From: Planctomycetales bacterium ZRK34 | GTDB taxonomy: Bacteria > Planctomycetota > Phycisphaerae > Phycisphaerales > Zrk34 | NCBI GenBank assembly: GCA_014873095.1 | Contig: CP050848.1 | Location: 186,001-250,000, forward strand | Length of the DNA: 64,000 nt | Direction of reading: 5' to 3' | Shown here: piece by piece, positions 9,506 to 17,230 of the stretch | Position numbering within the stretch: position 1 is the stretch's first letter | Layout: every line of letters starts with the position of its first letter | Program-made: the position numbers and the translations under genes | The notes under the pieces: generated by a model | Seen by the model: the letters and a program-made list of their open reading frames with translations, nothing else | Told to the model about the DNA's origin: nothing | Databases searched by the model: none

Positions 9506-10039
9506 TCACCGTGGCGACAGGCGGGCGGAAAGCTTGTCGCCGATCTGATGAAACTTGCCGGACAGTTCGTACAGATAAGCAGTGCGCCGGGCATCGGGGT
9601 CGGCCTTGGCGATGGTGGATGTCAGATATTCAGCGTACTGAGTCGCCTTGATCTGCGTCAGCAGCAGATCGCGCTCGGCGTGATCGCCGGTGAGCAACAG
9701 CCCGGCGGTTGCCGCGGCGATGGCGGAGCGCGTGTCGGACTCGATCGAAGGCAAGCCGGTGTCGTCAAGCTGCAGGCTTTTGTCCTCGTCAGCAAATGTC
9801 TCGATCCTCTCGGCCGCATCGGCTGCGGTATCGGCCACCAACTCGATCAACGCCTGCGTCGGTTCCGACACATCGCGAATCAGCAACAGATCGCTGACCC
9901 CGCTTTCGCGCTTCATCAGGTCGTGGAGCTGCGCATAGCCGTAGCTCAGTTGCGGATCACCCGCCGGCATCTGCTTGACTGATTCACACCCTGCCACCAA
10001 TACCAACACGAACAAAACCCGGAGTAAACGCATCGTCAC
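9506..10039 (-). CDS. Small predicted lipoprotein of unknown function
   Basis: A 177-residue protein with a lipoprotein signal: basic start, hydrophobic core and lipobox 'LVAGC' at about residues 14-18. An in-frame ATG two codons later would serve equally well. The mature part is predicted helical and acidic, with no recognised motif. It lies upstream of the xylulokinase gene on the same strand and downstream of the phosphomannomutase gene, but the gaps (72 and 99 bp) give no strong operon signal. It is presumably membrane-anchored in the periplasm. Confidence 0.7.
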   Translation of the reverse strand: MTMRLLRVLFVLVLVAGCESVKQMPAGDPQLSYGYAQLHDLMKRESGVSDLLLIRDVSEPTQALIELVADTAADAAERIETFADEDKSLQLDDTGLPSIESDTRSAIAAATAGLLLTGDHAERDLLLTQIKATQYAEYLTSTIAKADPDARRTAYLYELSGKFHQIGDKLSARLSPR

Positions 10040-10138
10040 ATCCTTTCACTGATTGATTAAGCGTAGGACGCTCGGCGCAGCGATCACCACGTCCATTTTC
10101 ATGAACGGGTGATCGGACATTTGCTGAGGCGTTTTAGA

Positions 10139-11530
10139 TCAGTGCCCCTTGGCGGGTTCGCCCAGCAGGGGCTGAATCTCGGCGTAGACCTTGTCGACGG
10201 TGGCGCGGTCGCGGCCTTCGAGGTTCAGGCGGAGCATCGGTTCGGTGTTGGACTTGCGGACATTCAGCCACCAGCCCTCAGCCTCCCACGCATCGGCGCT
10301 GACGCCGTCGAGTTCATCGAACGTGGCGCGCCCGTCGAGCTTTTCACGCAGGGCGGCCAGCGCGGCGTCTTTGTCTTCGACGCGGAAGTTGATCTCGCCG
10401 GACTGCACATACGGATTCAGCGGCGCGATGAGCTGACTCATCGGCGTGTCGCCGGCCGAAAGAATGCTCAGGGCCGTGGCGAAGGTGATCGCGCCGGAGT
10501 CGGTGTAGAAATTATCGCGGTAGTACATGTGGCCGGACAGTTCGGCGCCGAAGACGCCGTTGTTCTCACGCATCAGCTGCTTGAGGAACACATGCCCGAC
10601 GCGGCCCTTGATGGGTTTGCCCCCGAGCTTGCGGACGGTTTCTTCGAGCCCCTTGCTGGAACGCAGATCGTAAATGATCGCGCTGCCGGGTGACTGCTTG
10701 AGGAAGTGCGTTGAAAACAGCGCGCCCAGCAGGTCGCATCCGATGATGTTGCCCTTCTCATCGCAGAGGATGCAGCGGTCGGCATCGCCGTCGAAGCAGA
10801 CGCCCAGGTCGGCTCCGTGCTCGGCGACGGCGTCGATGGTCGGCTGCATGTTTTCCGGCACCAACGGGTTCGGATCGTGCGTGAACTTACCGGTGATCTC
10901 GAAATTCAGCGGAATGATTTCGAGGCCTTCGATGTCGCCGAAGATGCGCGGCACGAACGCGCCGGCCATGCCGTTGGAAGCATCGGCGACGACCTTCAGA
11001 GGACGCTTGAGATCGAGGAACTTGCGGACGTGGGTGATGTAATCGTCCCACAGGTCGCGCTCTTCGACGCGGCCGGCGGGCTTGGAGCCGTCGTCCTCGA
11101 GCGTGGCGGCAATGCGCTGGATTTCAACCAGGCCGCTGTCGGACCCGATCGGGGTCGCATGCTGGCCGGAGATTTTGAAGCCGTTGTACTCAACGGGATT
11201 GTGCGAAGCGGTGGTCTGGATGCCGCCGCCGCAGCCCAGGTGATTGATCGCAAAATAGATGAAGCTGGTGTCGACCATGCCGACGTCGAAGACGTTCATA
11301 CCGGCGGCGCGGAGCCCGTCGATCAGCGCCTTGGCCATCTTCGGCGAGTGTGGGCGCATGTCACGCCCCACGGCCACGTGACGCAACATCGGGTCCGACG
11401 CGTCGCGCCCCGACAGCCGCTGCAGCAGGAACTTACCCGTGGCGCAACCGACCTTCCACGCCACCTTTTCGTTCAGCGGGTCCGGGTAAACCCCGCGGAT
11501 GTCGTACGCCTTGAAAACCTTGTTGAGCAT
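10139..11530 (-). CDS. Phosphomannomutase/phosphoglucomutase
   Basis: A 463-residue alpha-D-phosphohexomutase starting at the ATG at 11530, which has AAGGGAA upstream and gives the usual 'FKAYDIRGVYP' N-terminus. The catalytic phosphoserine loop 'TASHNP' places the active Ser at residue 109, the metal loop is 'DGDADR', and a C-terminal phosphate-binding segment 'RKSNTEPMLRLN' is present. It interconverts hexose 6- and 1-phosphates (ManB/AlgC class) for nucleotide-sugar and exopolysaccharide synthesis. A choice between mannose and glucose cannot be made from the sequence. It is probably transcribed after the helicase gene 73 bp upstream. Confidence 0.9.
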   Translation of the reverse strand: MLNKVFKAYDIRGVYPDPLNEKVAWKVGCATGKFLLQRLSGRDASDPMLRHVAVGRDMRPHSPKMAKALIDGLRAAGMNVFDVGMVDTSFIYFAINHLGCGGGIQTTASHNPVEYNGFKISGQHATPIGSDSGLVEIQRIAATLEDDGSKPAGRVEERDLWDDYITHVRKFLDLKRPLKVVADASNGMAGAFVPRIFGDIEGLEIIPLNFEITGKFTHDPNPLVPENMQPTIDAVAEHGADLGVCFDGDADRCILCDEKGNIIGCDLLGALFSTHFLKQSPGSAIIYDLRSSKGLEETVRKLGGKPIKGRVGHVFLKQLMRENNGVFGAELSGHMYYRDNFYTDSGAITFATALSILSAGDTPMSQLIAPLNPYVQSGEINFRVEDKDAALAALREKLDGRATFDELDGVSADAWEAEGWWLNVRKSNTEPMLRLNLEGRDRATVDKVYAEIQPLLGEPAKGH

Positions 11531-11603
11531 GATGAAGTTTCCCTTAGTTTGACGGGTTTTCTCCGTCGCAGGTCGCACAGGATACCGCATCGGCGCAGAC
11601 CGA

Positions 11604-13619
11604 TCAAAACCCGTCGCGGCGATCTCGCACGACATTCACATTCACCGGCGGAAGCGCCTCGATGAACTTGCGCCCATACGGCTTGCTGATCAGCCGCTTA
11701 TCGAGCACCACCACGCGCCCACGATCGGCATGCGAACGGATCAACCGCCCGAAGCCCTGCTTGAATTTGATGATCGCCTCGGGCAGCTGATATTCGACAA
11801 ATGGATTGCCCCCGCGCTGGCGGATGCGGTCGATCCGAGCGGCCGTCAGCGGTCGATCCGGCACGGCGAACGGCAGCTTCGTGATGATCACGCTGCGCAG
11901 CGCCTCGCCCGGCACGTCGACACCCGCCCAGAAGCTGTCTGTGCCCAGCAGCACGGCGTGACCATCCGCTTTGAACTTCTTCAGCAGCAGCGAGCGCGGG
12001 CCGTCCTGCCCGTGCACCAGCATTGTGATCCCCCGACTGGTCAACGACGGCCGAAGATACTCCGCCATCTGATTAAGCAACGCATAACTGGTGAACAGCA
12101 CAAACGCCCCGCCGCCGGTCTCGTCGATGTGGTCGACAAGGCGCGGACCCAGCTCACGGGCAAACTCGCGGGCGCCCGGGTCGGGCATATCCGCCTCGAC
12201 GATCAACTCGACCGCCTCGGCATAGTCAAACGGCGAACCGAGCTGCTGCGTGTCAGCCCCCTCGCAGCCGAGGCGCTCGGCCATGTGGTCGAAACCGCCC
12301 TCGCCGCCGGTGGTGAGCGTCGCGCTGGTCAGCACCACGCCGACGGGTTCGCCCTCGCTGTTGGTCCGGTTGAAAAGATGCTCCGACAACACCGGCCCGA
12401 CCTCGATCGGCGCACAACACAGCTTGATCCGCCGATGGCGGCGTTCGCTGATCTCCATCCAGTACACCGCCTGTTCGATGTTCTGCTGAAGCCAGGCTGT
12501 GATGCTCGCCACGTACCCTTCGCACCGCTGAAGATACCCGTTGCACTCGTACTGATCCGCCTCCGACTTCACCTTCCCAGCCAGCAGCCGCAGCATCACG
12601 ACCAACTCACGCAGCCGATCTGTCAGTACATCCTCGACGATGTCCGGCTCGTCGACGCGCCCGTTGGATCGCCCGAAGCGATCCTGCCAGTCGCCCAGCG
12701 AACCGAAGAACTGATCCGTCGCGGTCGTCACGTCATGGACCAACTCGATCGCGCGATCGACCAGCGGCCGATCGGCCGGGTTCTTCATCGAAACCGACGT
12801 GAGAAACCCCTTGTGGTGGCGCGTGTGGTAGAGCGTGGAAAGCAGGTGATACACGCCTGAGTCAGCGATGCCCAGGCCGAAGTGCTCGCTGGCGACATCC
12901 TCGATCGTGTGGGCCTCGTCAAGGATCACGTGATCATACGGCGGCAGGATGCCCACCCCCGCGGCACGCAGGGCAAGGTCCGCAAAAAATAATGCGTGAT
13001 TGACCACGAGCAGGTCGCCATTTTCCATCCGACGCCGGGCCGCCTGGTAAAAACACCGCTCATAGCTCGGACACTTGCGACCCATGCAGTTGCCTGTGTC
13101 CGACTGCACCTTGTCCCAGATGCTCATCCGCTCCAGCAGCGGCAGACTGCTCAGCGACCCGTCGGTCGTTTCGTAGGCCCAGTCCTCCACCGCGTGCAGG
13201 CTGCGTAGTTCCTCGGCCGTGTGAAACAGCTGACTCTGCCGACTCGATGCCAGTTCCAACCGCCGCAGCGAGACGTAATTGCCGCGCCCCTTGACCAGCA
13301 CCGCGCTGAACTCCGCCCCGAGCACCGCCTGCAGCAGCGGGATGTCCTTGTCGATGAGCTGTTCCTGCAGGCTGATCGTGTGCGTCGACACGATGACGCG
13401 CTGGTTGTTCTCGACGATCCGTCGAATCGCCGGCAGCAGGTAGGCGAACGATTTACCCACCCCCGTGCCCGCTTCGACAGCCAGGTTACGTCCCCGCTCC
13501 AGCGCCGACTCAACTCCCGCCGCCATGTCCATCTGCTGCGGGCGCGCTTCGTAGTCGCCCCCGAATCGCCGCGCGATCGGTCCGTCCGGTCCCAGCACAT
13601 GAGCCACATCCAACGTCAT
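11604..13619 (-). CDS. dinG: DinG/XPD-type ATP-dependent DNA helicase
   Basis: A 671-residue superfamily 2 helicase. Walker A 'AGTGVGKS' is at residues 50-57, the DEAH box is in 'ILDEAHTIED', and the C-terminal motifs include 'GTDSFWAGVDVPG' and a final 'GRLIRSHADRG'. Iron-sulphur-type cysteines C178, C183 and C189 match the spacing of the last three ligands of E. coli DinG. The position equivalent to its first ligand (C120) is Ser117 in 'KGRGNYVSLRR'. The family unwinds DNA, R-loops or D-loops during repair. The start at 13619 ('MTLDVAHV') is chosen because the upstream extension has no family-like sequence. Whether the protein binds a cluster is uncertain. Confidence 0.9.
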   Translation of the reverse strand: MTLDVAHVLGPDGPIARRFGGDYEARPQQMDMAAGVESALERGRNLAVEAGTGVGKSFAYLLPAIRRIVENNQRVIVSTHTISLQEQLIDKDIPLLQAVLGAEFSAVLVKGRGNYVSLRRLELASSRQSQLFHTAEELRSLHAVEDWAYETTDGSLSSLPLLERMSIWDKVQSDTGNCMGRKCPSYERCFYQAARRRMENGDLLVVNHALFFADLALRAAGVGILPPYDHVILDEAHTIEDVASEHFGLGIADSGVYHLLSTLYHTRHHKGFLTSVSMKNPADRPLVDRAIELVHDVTTATDQFFGSLGDWQDRFGRSNGRVDEPDIVEDVLTDRLRELVVMLRLLAGKVKSEADQYECNGYLQRCEGYVASITAWLQQNIEQAVYWMEISERRHRRIKLCCAPIEVGPVLSEHLFNRTNSEGEPVGVVLTSATLTTGGEGGFDHMAERLGCEGADTQQLGSPFDYAEAVELIVEADMPDPGAREFARELGPRLVDHIDETGGGAFVLFTSYALLNQMAEYLRPSLTSRGITMLVHGQDGPRSLLLKKFKADGHAVLLGTDSFWAGVDVPGEALRSVIITKLPFAVPDRPLTAARIDRIRQRGGNPFVEYQLPEAIIKFKQGFGRLIRSHADRGRVVVLDKRLISKPYGRKFIEALPPVNVNVVRDRRDGF

Positions 13620-14055
13620 GCCCCGATTGTATCCATCTCGTGTCGCGCGCGCACCGGATGACAAAAAACCGCGAAATGACAAACCCACGGATACCATCAT
13701 CTGACCCGCGATATCACGCCGTCACCGCGGGTTTTGACCCGCCGGTGCGCACAGCCGTGTCGCCTCGTCGCGCCGGTGCGCACCGGCGCGGCAAAAATCA
13801 GCCTGTTTAAAGTGCTTTTCGTCCGTTTTTTGCCATTCGGCGCGCACGCCCATGGCAAATGACGACACGTTCGTGCGCGCGCCCCCGCTGACGCCGCGCC
13901 ACCCCCGGCCCGCGCACAAACACGTCGCACCCCAAACACCCGTTTTTCGACTTTCGCACCACCCCGCGACACTTCCGTGCGCACAACCGTTGCGTGTATG
14001 ATCACACCCGGAGGTCACATCATGCCATGCCCGCACTGCGACAGCGATGGGTTCG

Positions 14056-14145
14056 CACAGAGGACACGGAGTACACAGAGGGCCACAGAGATGAATATAT
14101 TTCATTTAAGCTCTGTGAGTCTCTGTGTACTCCGTGTTCTCTGTG
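14056..14145. repeat. Long imperfect inverted repeat (CACGGAGTACACAGAG type)
   Basis: Two 35-base arms, 14056-14090 and 14111-14145, match at 31 positions when one is reverse-complemented. Each arm carries CACGGAGTACACAGAG followed by a second CACAGAG. The 20-base loop (14091-14110) is AT-rich. The RNA could form a long hairpin. It lies in a gap beside the palindromic element at 14164. It may be a dispersed repeat or a non-autonomous element; no transposase or target duplication is visible. Confidence 0.85.
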
Positions 14146-14163
14146 AGAAATGATTGGTCAGAA

Positions 14164-14185
14164 CCCGGGGACGGCGGTCCCCGGG
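14164..14185. repeat. Palindromic element A, copy 1
   Basis: A perfect 9-bp stem CCCGGGGAC/GTCCCCGGG with loop GGCG, followed by CTTT. Identical copies are at 15198-15219 and 17193-17214. This copy sits 18 bases before the start of the secreted protein at 14204, so it could affect that transcript's leader. Confidence 0.9.
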
Positions 14186-14203
14186 CTTTGTGGGAGGTAA
14201 CTC

Positions 14204-15184
14204 ATGTGGCGGTTTATTTTGATTGTGGGTTTGTTTGCGGGGCAGGTGTTGGGGCAGCCGTTGCCGGAGGGGTTTGGGCTGGCGAAAGAACATGCGGGCG
14301 ATCGGGGGATTGGGCACGATCCGGCGGTGCTGTTTGCTGAAGACTTCGAGACCGGGGATGTTCAGGCGATCGCGAAGCGCTGGGGGGAGATGTCGAACAA
14401 AGGCGGCGATGCGGTGTCGCTGGCGGATGATTCGGCGCCGGGCAGCGGGGGCAAACGCGCCATCGAGATGACCGCTTCACTTGATCACAACACGGGCGGG
14501 CATCTGTATACGACATTCGACGGTGTCGACCAGATGTTTGCACGGTTCTATGTGAAGTTTCCGGAGGACGCGGGGTACGTGCATCACTTCGTGCACCTGG
14601 GCGGGTATCGACCGGCGACGCGGTGGCCTCAGGGTGGCGCAGGCGAGCGACCGCGCGGCGATGAGCGCGTGACGGCGGGCATCGAGCCGTTCGGCAGGAA
14701 TGGGAAGGTCGACGCGCCCGGCGACTGGAACTTTTATGCGTACTGGCACGAGATGAAAAAGTCGGCGGATGGGAAGTACTGGGGCAATTCGATCTGGCCG
14801 GTGCAGCGACAGGCGGCTCCGCGCGGGCGGTGGCAGTGTGTCGAGGTGATGATGAAGCTGAATGAACCGGGCCAGCGCGACGGGCGGATGGCGCTGTGGC
14901 TGGACGGCCAGCTGGTGATGGATGTGCACCAGGGGGTCAGGCGCGGCCGGTGGACGGGGATGGGCTTCGACCTGCTGGACGAGGCTGCCGGGGGCGGGGA
15001 AGCGTTCGAGGGATTCGACTTCCGCACCGACGAGCGGCTGAAGCTGAACTTTTTCTGGCTGCTGTACTACGTGACGGACCGGGCGGTTCAGCGGCATCAT
15101 GAGCCGGCCGGGCGGCGACACGTGGTGTGGTTCGACAACGTGGTGGTGGCGAGGCGATACGTGGGGCCGATTTTTGGGCGGTGA
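14204..15184 (+). CDS. Secreted protein with a possible concanavalin-like fold
   Basis: A 326-residue protein with a clear signal peptide ('FILIVGLFAGQVLG'). The start at 14204 has GGGAGG about 9 bases upstream. The mature part alternates beta strands with features seen in jelly-roll lectin or polysaccharide-lyase folds: 'LFAEDFETGD' near the N-terminus, then 'RGRWQCVEVMMKLN' and 'DGRMALWLDGQLV'. The last resembles the closing strands of LamG or family-14-type lyases, but no catalytic residues can be assigned. It lies between two copies of palindromic element A. Role inferred only as extracytoplasmic and possibly glycan-binding. Confidence 0.7.
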   Translation: MWRFILIVGLFAGQVLGQPLPEGFGLAKEHAGDRGIGHDPAVLFAEDFETGDVQAIAKRWGEMSNKGGDAVSLADDSAPGSGGKRAIEMTASLDHNTGGHLYTTFDGVDQMFARFYVKFPEDAGYVHHFVHLGGYRPATRWPQGGAGERPRGDERVTAGIEPFGRNGKVDAPGDWNFYAYWHEMKKSADGKYWGNSIWPVQRQAAPRGRWQCVEVMMKLNEPGQRDGRMALWLDGQLVMDVHQGVRRGRWTGMGFDLLDEAAGGGEAFEGFDFRTDERLKLNFFWLLYYVTDRAVQRHHEPAGRRHVVWFDNVVVARRYVGPIFGR

Positions 15185-15197
15185 GGCGGGTTAAGCA

Positions 15198-15219
15198 CCC
15201 GGGGACGGCGGTCCCCGGG
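15198..15219. repeat. Palindromic element A, copy 2
   Basis: The same 9-bp stem and GGCG loop as the copies at 14164 and 17193, again followed by CTTT. It begins 14 bases after the stop codon of the gene ending at 15184, a position that fits transcript termination or 3'-end protection. Confidence 0.9.
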
Positions 15220-15346
15220 CTTTGGAATGGCGGAAAAATGTGTTGTAAGAATCCCGTCATATGAGGTAAAATCGGGGTCTAGGCAGTTGGATGAGGCGGC
15301 CGCCGGTTTGCGGGCCACATGGGCACGAACGAATAAGGAGCGTGAA

Positions 15347-16747
15347 ATGACCGGACGATGGAGAATGCTCAAAGCTTGTGGCGCGATCGCTGTCGCATGG
15401 CTGGGGATCAACACCTCAATCCTTCCTGCGGCGGAAGTCATTCCGGTCGGCCTGACCGATGTGACCGCCAGCAGCCAGCAGCGACCCGCGGACAACACCA
15501 TCGACGACAGCGGCCTGACCACCAACGGCAGCGGCGATGTCGTCCACGACAACGTCTCGGGCAACATGTGGAACACCAGCGGCAGCGATGTCGGCTACAT
15601 CACCTTCGATCTCGGCTCCGTGCAGACGATCGACTTCATCCAGATCTGGAACTTCAACGAAGGCGGCGGCTGGTACGAGCGCGGCGCCAAGACGATCGAC
15701 ATCTACACCGCCACCACCGGCACGCTAGCCAGCCCCGACGTCGGCGCCAAGGTCGGCACGATCACCCTCGACATGGCCAACGGCGTCAGCGACTACGCCG
15801 GTCACAACTTCCGCTTCGGGCCCTTCGCCCCGACGACTCCCGCTGCGTACGACGGCGGTTCGATCACGCATACGAGCTTCAAACTTCCGGCGGCCCGCTT
15901 CGTGATGCTCGACGTCCAGGACACGTACAACACCGCCACGTACGAAGGCACGGGCTTGAGCGAAGTGCGCTTTTTGACGGTGCCGACGGTCGATCCCCTG
16001 CTGGCGTACAACTTCACCGACGCGGCGGGCTCCAGCGTCCCCAACCACGGCACGGTCGGCTCGGCCGGCAACGCGACCACCAGCGGCAGCGCCTCGGTCG
16101 GCGCCGGGTCGCAGCCCTTTGCCAACAGCGACTACGTCAGCGTCACCGCCGACGGCGGGCTGCTGTCGACGGCGGATGTTGATGCGGTCGACTCGCTGAA
16201 CGACATGACGCTGGCGTTCTGGATCAAGCCCAACGAGTCGACGAGTCAGAACTGGCAGGACGTGATGGGCGACATCTCCGTGGCAGCGCCGAACAACGCC
16301 ACGGGTTGGAACATTCAGATGATGAACGGCGGTGTGCTGCGATTCCGCCCGTGGAACAGCAGCAATATCGGCGAATTCAACTCGGCGGCGGGCACGGTCG
16401 TGCAGGGCGAGTGGGCGCACATCACGATGGTTGTCACCGGCCTGACCGAGGCCGGCACGCATGATGTCACCGTCACGTTTTACAAGGACGGTGATTTCCT
16501 CAACGAGGTCACGCTCAGCGTCAGCAACATCATGGCTGGCAATACCGCCGGGTTCAAAATCGGCAACGCCATGTGGGACGGCGAACTGCTGGCCGACTAC
16601 GGCGATGTGCAGCTTTTCGGCGAAGCGCTGACCGCCGAGCAGGTGCAGAAGAATTACCTGATCTCGCTGATCCCCACGCCGGGCGCCCTGCCGGCGGGCC
16701 TGGCGCTGATGGCGGGCGTGCTGATGCGCCGGCGACGGCTAGCGTAA
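15347..16747 (+). CDS. PEP-CTERM-like protein with discoidin-like and LamG-like domains
   Basis: The start at 15347 has a strong AAGGAG site and is followed by a signal peptide; the open frame extends 40 codons further upstream without one. Of 466 residues, about 35-215 resemble a discoidin/F5-8-type carbohydrate-binding domain ('IDFIQIWNFNEGGGW'). About 220-440 resemble a LamG/concanavalin domain ('LNDMTLAFWIKPNE'). The tail '[15 protein letters not shown]' with a closing RRRR is the ALPAGLALL variant of the PEP-CTERM sorting signal, also seen in the protein ending at 61860. It is probably exported, processed by exosortase and surface-displayed, perhaps binding glycans. No enzymatic motif is visible. 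Confidence 0.8.
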   Translation: MTGRWRMLKACGAIAVAWLGINTSILPAAEVIPVGLTDVTASSQQRPADNTIDDSGLTTNGSGDVVHDNVSGNMWNTSGSDVGYITFDLGSVQTIDFIQIWNFNEGGGWYERGAKTIDIYTATTGTLASPDVGAKVGTITLDMANGVSDYAGHNFRFGPFAPTTPAAYDGGSITHTSFKLPAARFVMLDVQDTYNTATYEGTGLSEVRFLTVPTVDPLLAYNFTDAAGSSVPNHGTVGSAGNATTSGSASVGAGSQPFANSDYVSVTADGGLLSTADVDAVDSLNDMTLAFWIKPNESTSQNWQDVMGDISVAAPNNATGWNIQMMNGGVLRFRPWNSSNIGEFNSAAGTVVQGEWAHITMVVTGLTEAGTHDVTVTFYKDGDFLNEVTLSVSNIMAGNTAGFKIGNAMWDGELLADYGDVQLFGEALTAEQVQKNYLISLIPTPGALPAGLALMAGVLMRRRRLA

Positions 16748-16823
16748 GCTTCACCGCCGCCGCGTGAAACCAATCCAGTCGCGATGCACCTGAATACACA
16801 GCGGCACACGCTGGAGGTGTTTC

Positions 16824-17177
16824 ATGCGCTTTGCGATCAAACGAGTTTACGACGAAGCGGCGACTTCGGATGGGCTGCGCGTGCTGGTGGATCGGCTCTG
16901 GCCGCGCGGCATGCGCAAGGACGAGGCGCAACTCGATGCGTGGATGAAAGGACTGGCGCCGAGCTCCGAGCTGCGCAAGTGGTTCAAACACGAACCGGAT
17001 CGGCTGGATGCGTTTGCCCGGCAGTATCGTGAGGAGCTTGATGAGGCGGGTGATGCGATGGCGGAACTGCGCGAGGCTGCGAAGGGACGCCGAAGGATCA
17101 CGTTGCTTTATGCGGCGAAAGACCCGGCGTGCAATCATGCCAACGTGTTGGCCGAGTATCTGCGCCAGCGGTGGTGA
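16824..17177 (+). CDS. DUF488 family protein
   Basis: A 117-residue protein that matches DUF488 (YeaO-like) throughout: N-terminal 'IKRVYDEAATSDGLRVLVDR', then 'LWPRGM', 'APSSELRKWF' and 'ITLLYAAKD'. A GGAGGTG ribosome site lies directly before the ATG. The family is small, cytoplasmic and of unestablished function. Neighbours are unrelated; a copy of palindromic element A follows 16 bases after the stop. Confidence 0.9.
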   Translation: MRFAIKRVYDEAATSDGLRVLVDRLWPRGMRKDEAQLDAWMKGLAPSSELRKWFKHEPDRLDAFARQYREELDEAGDAMAELREAAKGRRRITLLYAAKDPACNHANVLAEYLRQRW

Positions 17178-17192
17178 ATGTTGTGGGCTGTA

Positions 17193-17214
17193 CCCGGGGA
17201 CGGCGGTCCCCGGG
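17193..17214. repeat. Palindromic element A, copy 3
   Basis: Third copy of the CCCGGGGAC/GTCCCCGGG palindrome, followed by CTTT. It sits in the short convergent gap between the DUF488 gene and the membrane ATPase gene, where it could serve as a terminator on the plus strand. Confidence 0.9.
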
Positions 17215-17230
17215 CTTTAGGGGGTAGTCA

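Larger units (their letters stand above)
13620..14203. other. Non-coding gap with repeats
   Basis: These 584 bases lie between the divergent helicase gene and the secreted protein at 14204. The first 400 bases are extremely GC-rich, and the minus-strand open frames there have composition-driven sequences with no recognisable family. The second part holds a long imperfect inverted repeat (14056-14145) and a palindromic element (14164-14185), annotated separately. No gene is supported. Confidence 0.6.

Noticed and set aside
13697..14105. Minus-strand open frames upstream of the helicase gene
   Set aside because: Arg/Ala/Gly-rich sequence from extreme GC content, without ribosome sites or recognisable domains.
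14164..17214. Insertion sequence carrying the element A copies as ends
   Set aside because: No transposase gene lies between copies, and the genes there are ordinary chromosomal ones.
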